Notes under the pieces: model-generated | The model's database searches: none | What the model saw: the letters and a program-made list of their open reading frames with translations, nothing else | Told to the model about the DNA's origin: nothing | Position numbers and translations under genes: made by a program | From: Oleidesulfovibrio alaskensis DSM 16109 | GTDB lineage: Bacteria > Desulfobacterota > Desulfovibrionia > Desulfovibrionales > Desulfovibrionaceae | Reading direction: 5' to 3' | NCBI RefSeq assembly: GCF_000482745.1 | Contig: NZ_AXWQ01000007.1 | Location: 124,001 to 188,000, forward strand | DNA: 64,000 nucleotides | In this document: positions 47,075-56,648 of the stretch, one piece after another | Layout of the letters: the number at the start of each line of letters is the position of its first letter | Position numbering within the stretch: the first letter of the stretch is position 1

Positions 47075-48571
47075 TCAGAGCGCTGCCGGTGCGTCGTCCA
47101 CCGTCAGCAGCGGTTGCAGAAACAGGGTGACGGATGTCCCCTTGCCCTCGGCGGTCTGCAGTTCAACGGCGCCGCCCATTTCCTCGATAAGTTTTTTGGT
47201 CATGGCAAGGCCCAGACCGGCCCCTTTGTCTTTGGTGGAAAAAAACGGGCTGAAGACATTTTCCCGTATCTCTTCGGGAATGCCGGTTCCGGTATCCTCT
47301 ACCTGAATGAAGATTCCCCTTTGCTTCATTCCGGTACGCACCGTCAAGCTGCCGCCCCGGGGCATGGCTTCCTGTGCGTTTTTAACAAGGTTGATAAGGC
47401 ACTGTTTGGTCATGTCGGCATCGCCGCGCGCCAGAGGCAGCGGTTCTGTCAGATCCACGCCGGTGGTTATGCTGCGTTTTTCATCGTTCAGCCGCATCAG
47501 CCCCATGGTGTCGCGTACTATGTGGTTCATGTCCACATCGCCGCGGCGCGGGTCGCTGGGCTTGGCAAAATTCATGGTGCTGCGCAGAATTGTGTCCAGC
47601 CGTCTGGATTCTTCCAATATGATGCGTGCTTTTTCGCGTGCGTTGTCGTCCAGCGAAGGCGACCGGAGAAGCGCATTGGCAAAGCCGCCGATGGCAAAAA
47701 GCGGGTTGCGGATTTCATGCGCGATGTAGGTTGCCAGTTCGCCTATGGCCGCCATTTTTTCAGATTGATGGAGTTTGCGTTCCATGTTGGTGCGGCCTGT
47801 GATGTCGCGGCGCATTTCTATGATCCGTGTAAGGGTGCCGTGTTCGTCATGCACGGGATACGTGTACACGCGGTGGTAACTTACCTTGCCTTCGGGGGTT
47901 ACGCGGGTGTGTATCTGTTCCGCCTTGGCTCCTGTGCGCAGGGTCTCTTCAAACGGGCAGGCTCCCTGACAGGTGGAGCAGAAGTCCTGTCCTTCCAGAT
48001 CGCAGCAGTAGCGGCCCAGCCAGTCTTCTTTGGCCCCGCCGCGCCGTTCCAGCACCTTTTTGTTCAGGTCGGTTATGCGTCCTTCCGCGTCCAGCAGCAG
48101 AATGTCTTCGTCAATCTGGTCGATGAGAGCGGCGAAAAGAGTGCGCGCATGTGAAAGATGCACATGGCATGTGCGGCACAGCTGTTCCGATGTGATGATG
48201 CTGAAAAAAGCCGTGACGGTACAGGCGTCCAGCACTGCCATGCGCGGCGGTGCCTCGCGGCGCAGACAGGCCATGTGTCTGCCGTCTTCCGTCATGTCTG
48301 CCAGCACGGTTGTCAGCGGTTGCGCTTCCAGCAGCGGCGCAAGCTGTGCATAGCGCGGAATGTGCGCCAGACCGGCGGGCGGCTGGGTGTCATCATCCAG
48401 CAGCAGCGCGGTGATGCATACCTGCGGAAATGCCTGCCGGAAATCGGTGCGGCTGAACAGCCCCGCCAGAAGCTCCAGACTGCTTCCCGTGCCCACTGTG
48501 GCTATGCCCAGTCTGACAGGCCGCACGGGGTGCAGTTCCGCCAGCGGCGGCTGGTGTGTGTTTGCGGTCAT
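47075..48571 (-). CDS. PAS-domain sensor histidine kinase
   Basis: Cytoplasmic-looking kinase (498 residues, no membrane helices). The N-terminal nucleotide-binding-like domain (about 14-120) has no clear family; a central PAS domain (about 150-260, DQIDEDILLLDAEGRITDLN) has a cysteine-rich insertion (CCDLEGQDFCSTCQGACPF); then the HisKA domain (MAAIGELATYIAHEIRNPLFAIGGFANAL, phospho-acceptor His in AHEIRNP) and the HATPase (NLVKNAQEAM, DTGTGIP, GAGLGLAMTKKLIEEMGG). An additional CRTCHVH precedes the PAS domain. No response regulator is adjacent. Start chosen at the ATG with AGGAGG upstream. Confidence 0.9.
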   Translation of the reverse strand: MTANTHQPPLAELHPVRPVRLGIATVGTGSSLELLAGLFSRTDFRQAFPQVCITALLLDDDTQPPAGLAHIPRYAQLAPLLEAQPLTTVLADMTEDGRHMACLRREAPPRMAVLDACTVTAFFSIITSEQLCRTCHVHLSHARTLFAALIDQIDEDILLLDAEGRITDLNKKVLERRGGAKEDWLGRYCCDLEGQDFCSTCQGACPFEETLRTGAKAEQIHTRVTPEGKVSYHRVYTYPVHDEHGTLTRIIEMRRDITGRTNMERKLHQSEKMAAIGELATYIAHEIRNPLFAIGGFANALLRSPSLDDNAREKARIILEESRRLDTILRSTMNFAKPSDPRRGDVDMNHIVRDTMGLMRLNDEKRSITTGVDLTEPLPLARGDADMTKQCLINLVKNAQEAMPRGGSLTVRTGMKQRGIFIQVEDTGTGIPEEIRENVFSPFFSTKDKGAGLGLAMTKKLIEEMGGAVELQTAEGKGTSVTLFLQPLLTVDDAPAAL

Positions 48572-48692
48572 GATGCCTCCTTGACTGTGACGTACGCGGT
48601 CCCGTCCGGCCGGCATTATTTTACTTGCATAGTGAGTCCCGCCGTGGCAATGCGCGGGTTGCACAGTTACCTTTTACCCTGTCTTACTCCTT

Positions 48693-49985
48693 ATGATAAG
48701 CGTTTATTCGATAAGTCTCGGCTGTCCCAAGAACCGCGTGGACACCGAGTGGCTGCTGGGCGTGCTGGGGCCGGAGGTCCGACCCGTCCGGGAGATGGCG
48801 GATGCCGACCTTGTACTCATCAATACCTGCGGGTTCATTGCTCCGGCGGTGGAAGAGTCTGTCCGGACGGTGGTCGAGGCCGTGGCCGAACTGGAAGACC
48901 TGCCCCGCAGGCCGCTGCTGGCTGTGGCCGGCTGTCTGGTGGGCCGGTACGGCCGGCAGGATCTGGCCGCAGAACTGCCCGAGGTTGATCTGTGGCTGAC
49001 CAACAGAGACATGGATGCATGGCCGGAGATGATAGGCCGCGCGCTGGGAGTTGCGGTGCATGTGCCGCCGGTGCGTCTGCTTTCCACCGGTCCGTCATAT
49101 GCCTACCTCAAGGTCAGCGACGGCTGCGGCCATAACTGTTCTTTCTGCACCATACCTTCCATCCGCGGCGGGCTGGTGTCCACTCCGGCCGACGTGCTGG
49201 AAGCGGAGGCCGTCAACCTGCTTTCCCGCGGGGTGAAGGAGCTGATATTTGTGGCGCAGGATGTTGCCGCCTACGGCAGAGACATGGGACTCAGGCACGG
49301 TCTGCGTTCGCTGCTGGACAGGCTGCTGCCGCTGGACGGGCTGGAACGGCTGCGGCTCATGTATCTGTATCCTGCCGGTCTTGATGCCGGTCTGCTCCGT
49401 TATCTGCGTGATGCGGGCAAACCTTTTGTGCCGTATTTTGATATTCCCGTGCAGCACGCCCATCCTGATGTGCTGTCGCGCATGGGACGTCCTTTTGCCC
49501 GCAACCCGCGCGAAGTGGTGGACCGCGTGCGCGATGTCTTTCCCGAAGCGGCGCTGCGCACGTCCATCATAGTGGGCTTTCCCGGTGAGACACAGCAGCA
49601 CTACGACCATCTGACGCGCTTTGTGCAGGATGTGCGTTTTATGCATCTGGGCGTGTTTGCCTATCGTGCCGAAGAAGGCACCCCCGCAGCCGGCATGCCC
49701 GGTCAGGTGGATGAAGTGGAAAAAGACTGGCGCCGCGATGCCCTGATGGAAGTGCAGGCAGAGATAAGCGAAGAAATTCTGGAAGGGTTTACCGGCAGCG
49801 ACGAAGACGTGCTGGTGGACGCCGCGCACGAGGAGTGGCCGGGGCTGCATGTGGGCCGCACATGGTTTCAGGCGCCGGAAATTGACGGCGTGACCTACAT
49901 AAGCGGACCGGGGGTGAAACCCGGAGCCATGGTGCGTGCCGAGATAGTGGAATCGCGGACCTATGATCTTGTGGCACTCTCATAA
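48693..49985 (+). CDS. rimO: Ribosomal protein S12 methylthiotransferase RimO
   Basis: Radical SAM enzyme adding a methylthio group to Asp of ribosomal protein S12. 430 residues with the N-terminal UPF0004 domain (SLGCPKNRVDTEWLLG; auxiliary cluster cysteines including INTCGFI and VAGCLVGRYG), the radical SAM motif CGHNCSFCTIPSIRG (CxxxCxxC), the IVGFPGE strand and a C-terminal TRAM domain. The family phrase GCPKNxVD distinguishes RimO from MiaB. Divergent from the histidine kinase with about 120 bases between the starts; rpsA follows, both ribosome related. Confidence 0.95.
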   Translation: MISVYSISLGCPKNRVDTEWLLGVLGPEVRPVREMADADLVLINTCGFIAPAVEESVRTVVEAVAELEDLPRRPLLAVAGCLVGRYGRQDLAAELPEVDLWLTNRDMDAWPEMIGRALGVAVHVPPVRLLSTGPSYAYLKVSDGCGHNCSFCTIPSIRGGLVSTPADVLEAEAVNLLSRGVKELIFVAQDVAAYGRDMGLRHGLRSLLDRLLPLDGLERLRLMYLYPAGLDAGLLRYLRDAGKPFVPYFDIPVQHAHPDVLSRMGRPFARNPREVVDRVRDVFPEAALRTSIIVGFPGETQQHYDHLTRFVQDVRFMHLGVFAYRAEEGTPAAGMPGQVDEVEKDWRRDALMEVQAEISEEILEGFTGSDEDVLVDAAHEEWPGLHVGRTWFQAPEIDGVTYISGPGVKPGAMVRAEIVESRTYDLVALS

Positions 49986-50078
49986 ACAGGATTTACAGTT
50001 GAGTTCCTGCCGCCTTTTTGGTAATGAGGCAAATCCCGCAGGACGGTAGCGGGAAAATTTGTTGGTTGGAGGAAACGT

Positions 50079-51803
50079 ATGACAACCGAAACCATTGATA
50101 CCTCTCTCGATGCAGAAATGAGCTTTGAGAGCGCCCTCGAAAACTACCTCAGCTCCGATTTCGGAGATCTTGAAGAAGGTTCCATTGTAAAAGGCGAAGT
50201 TGTCCGTGTGGACGGCGACTACGTGCTGGTCGATGTGAACTTCAAGTCCGAGGGTCAGATTGCTGCAAGCGAATTCAAGGACGCCGAAGGAAACCTTGCC
50301 ATCAAGGTGGGCGACACCGTAGACGTGTTCGTAGCCCGCAAGAACGAGATGGAAGGCACCATCACCTTGTCCTTTGAAAAGGCCAAGCGCATGCAGGTCT
50401 TCGACAAGCTCGAAGAAGTACAGGAAAGTGAAGGCACAACCTGCGGTCGTATCATTCGCCGCATCAAAGGCGGTTACACCGTCGATCTGGGTGGAGTGGA
50501 AGCGTTCTTGCCCGGCTCTCATGTGGACCTGCGCCCCGTGCCTGACATGGACGCACTGGTCAACCAGGAATTCGACTTCCGCGTGCTCAAGATCAACCGC
50601 CGCCGTAGCAACGTCATCGTTTCCCGCCGCGTGTTGCTGGAAGAAGAACGCGATTCCAAGCGTCAGGATCTGTTGAAAACCCTCGAAGAGGGTCAGATCG
50701 TTACCGGTAAGGCAAAGAACATCACCGAATACGGTGTGTTCGTTGACCTTGGCGGTCTGGACGGTCTGCTGCACATCACCGACATGTCCTGGAAGCGTAT
50801 CCGTCATCCCAAGGAACTGGTTTCTCTGGGGCAGGAGCTGGAACTGAAGATTCTGAGCTTTGACCGTGACAGCCAGAAGGTTTCTCTGGGCATGAAGCAG
50901 CTGGTGAACGACCCCTGGGCCGATATCACCTCTAAGTACCCCGAAAACGCCCGCCTGAACGGCAAGGTGACCAATCTGGTCGACTACGGCGCATTTGTGG
51001 AACTGGAACCCGGCGTTGAAGGTCTGGTGCACATTTCTGAAATGTCCTGGACCCGCAAGCTGCGTCATCCTTCCCAGATGGTTCGCGTCGGCGACGAAGT
51101 GGAAGTGGTCATTCTGGGCGTTGATCCCGACAAAAAGCGCATTTCTCTGGGCATGAAGCAGGTCAAGCCGAATCCCTGGGAAGTTGTTGCAGAAAAATAC
51201 CCCGAAGGCACCATCCTTGAAGGTGTCATCAAGAACATTACCGAATTCGGCATGTTCATCGGTATCGAAGACGGCATCGACGGTCTTATCCACGTCTCCG
51301 ACATCAGCTGGACCAAGAAAATCCGTCATCCCAACGAACTGTACAACGTGGGCGACACCGTGCAGGCAAAAGTGCTGACCGTGGATCAGGAAAGCGAAAA
51401 GTTCACCCTCGGCGTGAAGCAGCTGACCGAAGATCCGTGGAGCAAGGTGCCCGCAAACTACCCCGTGGGTACGCTGGTGAACGGCGTTGTTACCAACATC
51501 ACCGACTTCGGCCTCTTTGTGGAAGTTGAAGAAGGTATCGAAGGTCTGGTGCACGTGTCTGAAATCAGCCAGAAAAAGGTGAAGTCTCCCTCTGAAATGT
51601 TCAAGGAAGGCGTGACCATTCAGGCGAAAGTCATTCACGTGAGCGCGGAAGAACGCCGCCTCGGTCTGTCCATCAAGCAGATCAAGGACGACGAAGAACG
51701 CCGCCGTCCCAAAGAGTTCCGTTCCGGCCCTGCAGAAGCAGGCGGACAGACTCTGGGCGACATTCTCAAGCTGAAGCTTGAAGAGGATGCAGCAGACAAC
51801 TAG
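50079..51803 (+). CDS. rpsA: 30S ribosomal protein S1
   Basis: RNA-binding ribosomal protein (574 residues) that unfolds mRNA for translation initiation. Six S1 domains are visible, the last four nearly canonical: GKAKNITEYGVFVDLGG, GKVTNLVDYGAFVELEPG, GVIKNITEFGMFIGIEDG and GVVTNITDFGLFVEVEEG, each followed by a LxHIS/VHVS element. An acidic N-terminus and a short acidic C-tail (EEDAADN) frame them. Strong TTGGAGG ribosome site. The last codons overlap the next gene, sppA. Confidence 0.97.
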   Translation: MTTETIDTSLDAEMSFESALENYLSSDFGDLEEGSIVKGEVVRVDGDYVLVDVNFKSEGQIAASEFKDAEGNLAIKVGDTVDVFVARKNEMEGTITLSFEKAKRMQVFDKLEEVQESEGTTCGRIIRRIKGGYTVDLGGVEAFLPGSHVDLRPVPDMDALVNQEFDFRVLKINRRRSNVIVSRRVLLEEERDSKRQDLLKTLEEGQIVTGKAKNITEYGVFVDLGGLDGLLHITDMSWKRIRHPKELVSLGQELELKILSFDRDSQKVSLGMKQLVNDPWADITSKYPENARLNGKVTNLVDYGAFVELEPGVEGLVHISEMSWTRKLRHPSQMVRVGDEVEVVILGVDPDKKRISLGMKQVKPNPWEVVAEKYPEGTILEGVIKNITEFGMFIGIEDGIDGLIHVSDISWTKKIRHPNELYNVGDTVQAKVLTVDQESEKFTLGVKQLTEDPWSKVPANYPVGTLVNGVVTNITDFGLFVEVEEGIEGLVHVSEISQKKVKSPSEMFKEGVTIQAKVIHVSAEERRLGLSIKQIKDDEERRRPKEFRSGPAEAGGQTLGDILKLKLEEDAADN

Positions 51804-52683
51804 GCTTACCTTTAGCCAGAGGCATCCTTTTCTCTTCGGAATGATGCTTATACTGGTGGCTGTGGCCCTCTTCTGGGGGGCCATGGCCACTTTGCGTTTG
51901 CTGTTCGGCGATGAAGATTTTTCGGGCGGCCAGCGGCTGGGTCTCATCAACGTGCAGGGCATGCTGCTGGACACCACCCCCTATGTTGATTTTGCCGAAG
52001 AACTGCGCCGCGACCCCGACGTGCGCGGGGTGCTGCTGCGGGTCAATTCGCCGGGCGGGGCGGTGGCGCCTTCGCAGGAGCTGCACGACGCGGTGAAGCG
52101 TCTTGCGGCAAGCAAGCCTGTGGTTGTTTCCATGGGGGCCGCTGCTGCTTCCGGCGGCTACTACATATCTGTTCCGGCAACCCGCATTGTGGCCAATCCT
52201 TCCACGCTTACGGCCAGCATCGGCGTAAAGATGGAAATGGGCAACGTGCACGAGCTGATGAAGGCGCTGGGCATACACCATGTGGCGCTGACCAGCGGCG
52301 AGTTGAAAAATGCCGGTTCTCCCTTTGCGGAGATGACCCCCCGCGAGCGGGAGTATCTGCAGTCCGTTGTGATGGATATGTACGACCAGTTTGTGCAGGC
52401 CGTGGCCGAAGGACGGCATCTGCCGCCCGAGGATGTGCGGCTGGTTGCAGACGGCCGGGCCATGACCGGCAGACAGGCGCTGCAGGCGGGGCTGGTTGAT
52501 ATGCTGGGAGACAGACATACGGCCATGCAGGAACTGCTGCGGCTGTGCAACGCCACGGGGGAACTGCCGGTGCAGGCGGGCCCCGAAGAAAAACGCAGCA
52601 TTCTGCGCGAGCTGTTTCTTTCCGTGCTGCCTGCCGGTGTCATTTCCGGTATGGACGATGCCCCGTACCGCTTTTTCTTTTAA
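51787..52683 (+). CDS. sppA: Signal peptide peptidase SppA (S49 family), single-domain type
   Basis: Membrane-bound serine protease degrading cleaved signal peptides. About 298 residues, the short bacterial type. One helix (about 18-38), then the S49 domain: GLINVQGMLLD, LLRVNSPGGAVAPSQEL, catalytic Ser in MGAAAASGGYY, and the catalytic Lys in TSGELKNAGSPF. The ATG lies 17 bases inside rpsA; a TTG three codons earlier is an alternative. Codon context suggests the pair is translationally coupled. Confidence 0.93.
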   Translation: MQQTTRLTFSQRHPFLFGMMLILVAVALFWGAMATLRLLFGDEDFSGGQRLGLINVQGMLLDTTPYVDFAEELRRDPDVRGVLLRVNSPGGAVAPSQELHDAVKRLAASKPVVVSMGAAAASGGYYISVPATRIVANPSTLTASIGVKMEMGNVHELMKALGIHHVALTSGELKNAGSPFAEMTPREREYLQSVVMDMYDQFVQAVAEGRHLPPEDVRLVADGRAMTGRQALQAGLVDMLGDRHTAMQELLRLCNATGELPVQAGPEEKRSILRELFLSVLPAGVISGMDDAPYRFFF

Positions 52684-53040
52684 CGCCATCCGGCGTACTT
52701 CTTTTTTTCCTTTCTTTTTTCACCGCTGCTCATCTGCGCCGAGCCTGCTGTCAGCGTGACCGACAGGCAGTTGCAGCCGGCAGCCGATGTTTGTGACCAG
52801 TCCGGCGGAACCACGGAGCCGCCGCGGTTGATGGCGCGTGAACGTGTGCCGCGGCACCGCGTACCGGTTGTTTCTGCCTGCGGGCGGTGTTCTGTTCTCT
52901 TCAGACAGAGAACCGCGGTGCGGGCGGATAACACATGGCAGGAAGTGTCGCGTTGTGGTACGCTGGCGGGAAAGCAAGAAAGCGGGAACGCATGCTGTGT
53001 CAGACTGCGTTGTTCCGTATTTCAGCCGGGAGGTTTTTTC
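52684..53040. other. Intergenic region between sppA and malQ
   Basis: About 360 bases without a supported gene. An open frame runs through into malQ but has no family match before the malQ start, where the conserved sequence begins. A pyrimidine-rich tract (52698-52725) follows sppA and could take part in termination, but no strong hairpin precedes it. Confidence 0.45.
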
Positions 53041-54555
53041 ATGAATGTACGTTCCAGCGGCGTGCTGCTGCATATCACCTCGTTACCGTCGGGGTACGGC
53101 ATAGGAGATCTGGGACCGGCCGCTTACCGGTTTGCGCGGCTGCTGCGTAATACAGGTCAGCTGTACTGGCAGTTTCTGCCGCTGGGGCCCACGTCGCCCG
53201 CCATCGGCAACTCTCCGTATTCCAGTCCTTCCGCATTTGCGGGTAACCCGTTGTTCATCAGTCCCGAACTGCTGGTGCAACAGGGCGTGGTGGCATGGCC
53301 CGACATTCAGGTTGCCGATCACGCACCGTTGTACGACGACCCCGCGCGGGTGGAATATGACAGGGGGGAGCGGCATCGGGAACGGGTGCTGCGCGCCGCG
53401 TTTGAGCGCAACAGCCATACGCTGCCCAGTGACGGGTTTTATGCGGAATTCTGCAGACAAAACAACGCATGGCTGGACGATTACGCCCGTTTTGTGACCA
53501 TCAAGCGGGCACATGGCGGGGCGGAGTGGCGACACTGGCCGGCTGCGCTGCGCAACCGCGACGAAGAGGCTCTGGCGGCATGGGACGAGGACAACGCCAG
53601 AGAGATGGAATATGAGCGCTTTGTCCAGTACCTCTTTTTCCGCCAGTGGGACGCTTTGCACGCCTACTGCCGCGAACTGGGCGTGGTGCTGGTGGGTGAC
53701 GTGCCCATATATGTGACATATGACAGCGCCGATGTATGGGCCAACCCCGAATATTTTCAGCTTGATGCGTCAATGGATCCGGTTTACGTGGCAGGTGTTC
53801 CGCCTGATTATTTCAGCGAGACGGGGCAGCGTTGGGGTAACCCTGTTTACAACTGGCAGGCCATGCGGCAGGACGGTTTCCGCTGGTGGATAGACCGTAT
53901 GCGGCATAATTTCCGGCTGGCGGACGTGGTGCGTCTTGATCATTTCAGGGGGTTTGCCGGTTACTGGCAGATTCCCGCGGCGGAAAAGACGGCTGTCAAC
54001 GGCCGCTGGGTCGATGCACCGGGCATGGAGCTTTTTTCCGCGTTCGGGCGGGCCTTCACCAGCCTGCCAATCATTGCCGAAGATCTGGGAGTCATTACCG
54101 CCGATGTGCGCGAGCTTAAAAACACATGGAATCTTCCGGGCATGAAGATTCTGCAGTTCGGCTTTTCCGGTGATCTGACCCGTAATCCTGATGCACCTTT
54201 TAACCACGAACGCAGGTGTGTGGTGTATACCGGCACCCATGACAACGCTCCTGTGCGGGCCTGGTTCACGCAGGAAGCGGGCGACGAAGAGCGTTTCAGA
54301 CTGGGGGAATTTGCCGGACATTCGGTGCGGGAGGAAGATGCCCATCATGCATTCATGCGGCTTGCCATGGCCGGTGTGGCCGATACGGTTGTTTTTCCGC
54401 TGCAGGATGTGCTGGGACTTGGCGCGGAATCGCGCATGAACACGCCTTCGGTGGCTGAGGGCAACTGGGCATGGCGCATGACTGCGGATCAGCTGGAAGC
54501 GTATCATTACGAACGCTTTGCGGCCATGACCCGTTTTTTCGGAAGGCAGAGCTAA
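53041..54555 (+). CDS. malQ: 4-alpha-glucanotransferase
   Basis: Transfers alpha-1,4-glucan segments between maltodextrins (GH77), working with glycogen or maltodextrin metabolism in the cytoplasm. 504 residues starting SSGVLLHITSLPSGYGIGDLG, the usual GH77 N-terminus. Catalytic blocks: VRLDHFRGFAGYW (nucleophile Asp), IIAEDLGVIT (acid/base Glu), and YTGTHDNAPVRAWF (third acid). Substrate site NSPYSSPSAFAGNPLFISPE. GGGAGG ribosome site. The fructose-2,6-bisphosphate enzyme gene follows after 16 bases, linking storage glucan to glycolytic control. Confidence 0.96.
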   Translation: MNVRSSGVLLHITSLPSGYGIGDLGPAAYRFARLLRNTGQLYWQFLPLGPTSPAIGNSPYSSPSAFAGNPLFISPELLVQQGVVAWPDIQVADHAPLYDDPARVEYDRGERHRERVLRAAFERNSHTLPSDGFYAEFCRQNNAWLDDYARFVTIKRAHGGAEWRHWPAALRNRDEEALAAWDEDNAREMEYERFVQYLFFRQWDALHAYCRELGVVLVGDVPIYVTYDSADVWANPEYFQLDASMDPVYVAGVPPDYFSETGQRWGNPVYNWQAMRQDGFRWWIDRMRHNFRLADVVRLDHFRGFAGYWQIPAAEKTAVNGRWVDAPGMELFSAFGRAFTSLPIIAEDLGVITADVRELKNTWNLPGMKILQFGFSGDLTRNPDAPFNHERRCVVYTGTHDNAPVRAWFTQEAGDEERFRLGEFAGHSVREEDAHHAFMRLAMAGVADTVVFPLQDVLGLGAESRMNTPSVAEGNWAWRMTADQLEAYHYERFAAMTRFFGRQS

Positions 54556-54571
54556 CGGCAAAGGAGCACGC

Positions 54572-55804
54572 ATGAGCGGGCTGTTCATTGTAATGGTGGG
54601 GCTGCCCGCCAGAGGCAAATCCACTGTGGCATCCAAGCTGCGCGAAGGGCTGGAAAGTGAAGGCCTGCGGGTGGAGATTTTCAATAACGGTGAACTGCGA
54701 CGGGAAAGGCTGGGGCAGGATTCATCGGCGCCTTCATTTTATGAGCCCGGCAATGAAGAAGGGCGTATGCGGCGTGAAGAGCTGGCGCGGATAAATATAC
54801 GCCGTGCACTGGCATTTTTGCATGCCGGGGGCGATGTGGCAGTGCTGGATGCCACCAACGCCAGCCGCGCCCGCAGGGCCATGATAGAAGAATCCGCGCG
54901 CGGGCTGCCGACGTTGTTTGTGGAATGCTTCAACGACGACCCCGACCTGCTGGAAGCCTCGGTCCAGCGCAAGACGCGCCTGCCGGAATTTGCCGGTCTG
55001 ACGCCGGAAGCGGCAGCCGAAAGCTTCAACCGGCGTATCGAATACTACAGGCGGATTTATGTGCCGCTGGGCGAGGAAAGCTGTTTTCTGCGGGTGGATA
55101 CGCTGAACAACCGTATCGTGGAGGAACGGCTGGGGTACAGGGTGCCACATTACATCCGCATCCGCGATATTCTGGTTTCCGACTGGGTGCGCAACCTGTA
55201 TCTGGTCCGCCACGGCGAGACCGTTTACAACGTCGAAGGGCGTATCGGCGGTGACGCGCCCCTGACGGAAAAAGGGCTGGCACAGGCCAATGCACTGGGG
55301 CGTCACTTCAGCAATATGGTCATCCCCTATATTTTTACCAGCACGCGGCAGCGCTCGGCGCAGACTGCAGCTCCGGTGCTGGCAGGGCAGGAACGTCAGG
55401 GGTTTGCCGCAACACGCATGGCCCTGACCGAGTTTGACGAGATAAACGCCGGAGTATGTGAAGGCATGCGCTATGATGAGATACGCAGCCGCATGCCGGA
55501 AATCTTTGATGCGCGCGCCCGCGACAAGTATAACTATGTGTATCCCCGCGGTGAAGGGTACTCCACGCTTAAAGCCCGCGTGGACAGGGGGCTGAAAAAG
55601 GCTCTGTTTCTGTCGGGCAATGCGCCTGCCATCATGATAGTGGGGCATCAGGCCATAAACCGTATGATACTTTCACACTTTCTGTTCCGCAGAACAGAGG
55701 ACGTGCCGTATATCTATATCCCGCAGGATCAGTATTTCCATATTGTATCCACGCAGAAGAAAAAACTTTTCGAACTGGTCCGCTTTACGGGGCAGACTGC
55801 CTAG
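54572..55804 (+). CDS. Bifunctional 6-phosphofructo-2-kinase/fructose-2,6-bisphosphatase-like protein
   Basis: 410-residue protein with the eukaryote-type two-domain order. Kinase domain (about 1-205): Walker A VGLPARGKST, FNNGELRRE, Walker-B-like LDATNASRARR. Bisphosphatase domain (histidine phosphatase superfamily, about 206-400): RHGET with catalytic His, EINAGVCEGM with acid Glu, and IMIVGHQAINRM with the second His. It would set the level of fructose-2,6-bisphosphate, a regulator rare in bacteria. Co-transcribed with malQ. Whether one or both activities work cannot be judged; all main catalytic motifs look intact. Confidence 0.9.
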   Translation: MSGLFIVMVGLPARGKSTVASKLREGLESEGLRVEIFNNGELRRERLGQDSSAPSFYEPGNEEGRMRREELARINIRRALAFLHAGGDVAVLDATNASRARRAMIEESARGLPTLFVECFNDDPDLLEASVQRKTRLPEFAGLTPEAAAESFNRRIEYYRRIYVPLGEESCFLRVDTLNNRIVEERLGYRVPHYIRIRDILVSDWVRNLYLVRHGETVYNVEGRIGGDAPLTEKGLAQANALGRHFSNMVIPYIFTSTRQRSAQTAAPVLAGQERQGFAATRMALTEFDEINAGVCEGMRYDEIRSRMPEIFDARARDKYNYVYPRGEGYSTLKARVDRGLKKALFLSGNAPAIMIVGHQAINRMILSHFLFRRTEDVPYIYIPQDQYFHIVSTQKKKLFELVRFTGQTA

Positions 55805-55861
55805 CGGGCAGTGCCGCCGCGATGCCGACAGAGCCGGCGGCCAGCAGAGCCGAAGGACAGC

Positions 55862-55887
55862 AACGGCCCGTTTTGCGGGCCGTTTTT
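55862..55887 (+). terminator. Terminator after the bifunctional kinase/phosphatase gene
   Basis: Perfect 9-bp stem AACGGCCCG / CGGGCCGTT with a five-base loop and short T-run, between convergent genes. Confidence 0.85.
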
Positions 55888-55904
55888 GCGTGTACTTTGC
55901 GGCA

Positions 55905-56471
55905 TCAGGAGCGGGGCCGCGCGGGGTTGCCGGAGGCAGGAGTAAGCCTGTGCAGTGCCGAGTGCAGTGTGGCGGTACCGCTGCGGCAGGTCACCGTCAG
56001 TGCCAGCCGGTGGTTATCCAGAACAGCCTCCATGCGGTTTGTGGCATCCAGCATGTCGGCAAGCGTATGGACAAAACCGTTGTCAAAAGCCGTGATGTGG
56101 ACCCTTTCCGGGCGGCGCACGGCGCGCGCGGAGGCGCACAGCAGAGACGCATCCCGCACTGTGCGGCGCAGGATGTGGAATTCTGCGGCGGCGGGCAGCC
56201 ACGCTGCCACGCGGCTGATTTTACGCACGGCTATATTGCCGCAGTCCACCCACAACGACACACCGCCGTCGGGCGCGTAGGCCGCAAGATCCGGTTTAAA
56301 GTGCCAGCCCACGTTTTCCTCTATGCGCGGGGTGTGCGGCATAAACAGGATATACCCCAGAATTTTGAGTGCGATGTGCCATGATACCTCGCCGGGGGCG
56401 GCGCGCAGTACCGTTTTGCCGCGCAGCGTACCGCGGCTGCTGTGTCTGGTGATGGTGCAGGTATACTTCAT
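55905..56471 (-). CDS. YaeQ-like protein
   Basis: 188-residue protein resembling the YaeQ family, which has a PD-(D/E)xK nuclease-like fold and no firmly known function. Matching segments are the N-terminal strand set, WHIALKILGYILFMPHTPRIEE, WHFKPDLAAYAPDGGVSLWVDCGN and the RKISRVAAWL stretch; the acidic/polar residues PDL and WVD are those expected of the fold. The C-terminal part (about 150-188) is less conserved. Convergent with the preceding operon. Confidence 0.7.
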   Translation of the reverse strand: MKYTCTITRHSSRGTLRGKTVLRAAPGEVSWHIALKILGYILFMPHTPRIEENVGWHFKPDLAAYAPDGGVSLWVDCGNIAVRKISRVAAWLPAAAEFHILRRTVRDASLLCASARAVRRPERVHITAFDNGFVHTLADMLDATNRMEAVLDNHRLALTVTCRSGTATLHSALHRLTPASGNPARPRS

Positions 56472-56648
56472 GGCTGTACCGGAGCGTTATGTATTCTGGC
56501 ACGGATTGCCGCGCAGGAGCAAGCGGCACAAAAGGCATACAAGGGACATTGCGGGGCGGGACACCTGCGGCTATAGTGCCGCCGGAACGGGCAATGCCGC
56601 ACCGCGCCGGATTGCTGCCGGACCATATCAATAAGGAGCCTGCCAGAC

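Noticed and set aside
48140..48180. CxxCH haem-c motif (CRTCH) in the histidine kinase
   Set aside because: The protein has no export signal, so covalent haem attachment is unlikely; kept only as a possible metal or thiol site.
52756..53040. N-terminal extension of malQ
   Set aside because: Family similarity and a proper ribosome site begin at 53041; the upstream part is non-conserved.
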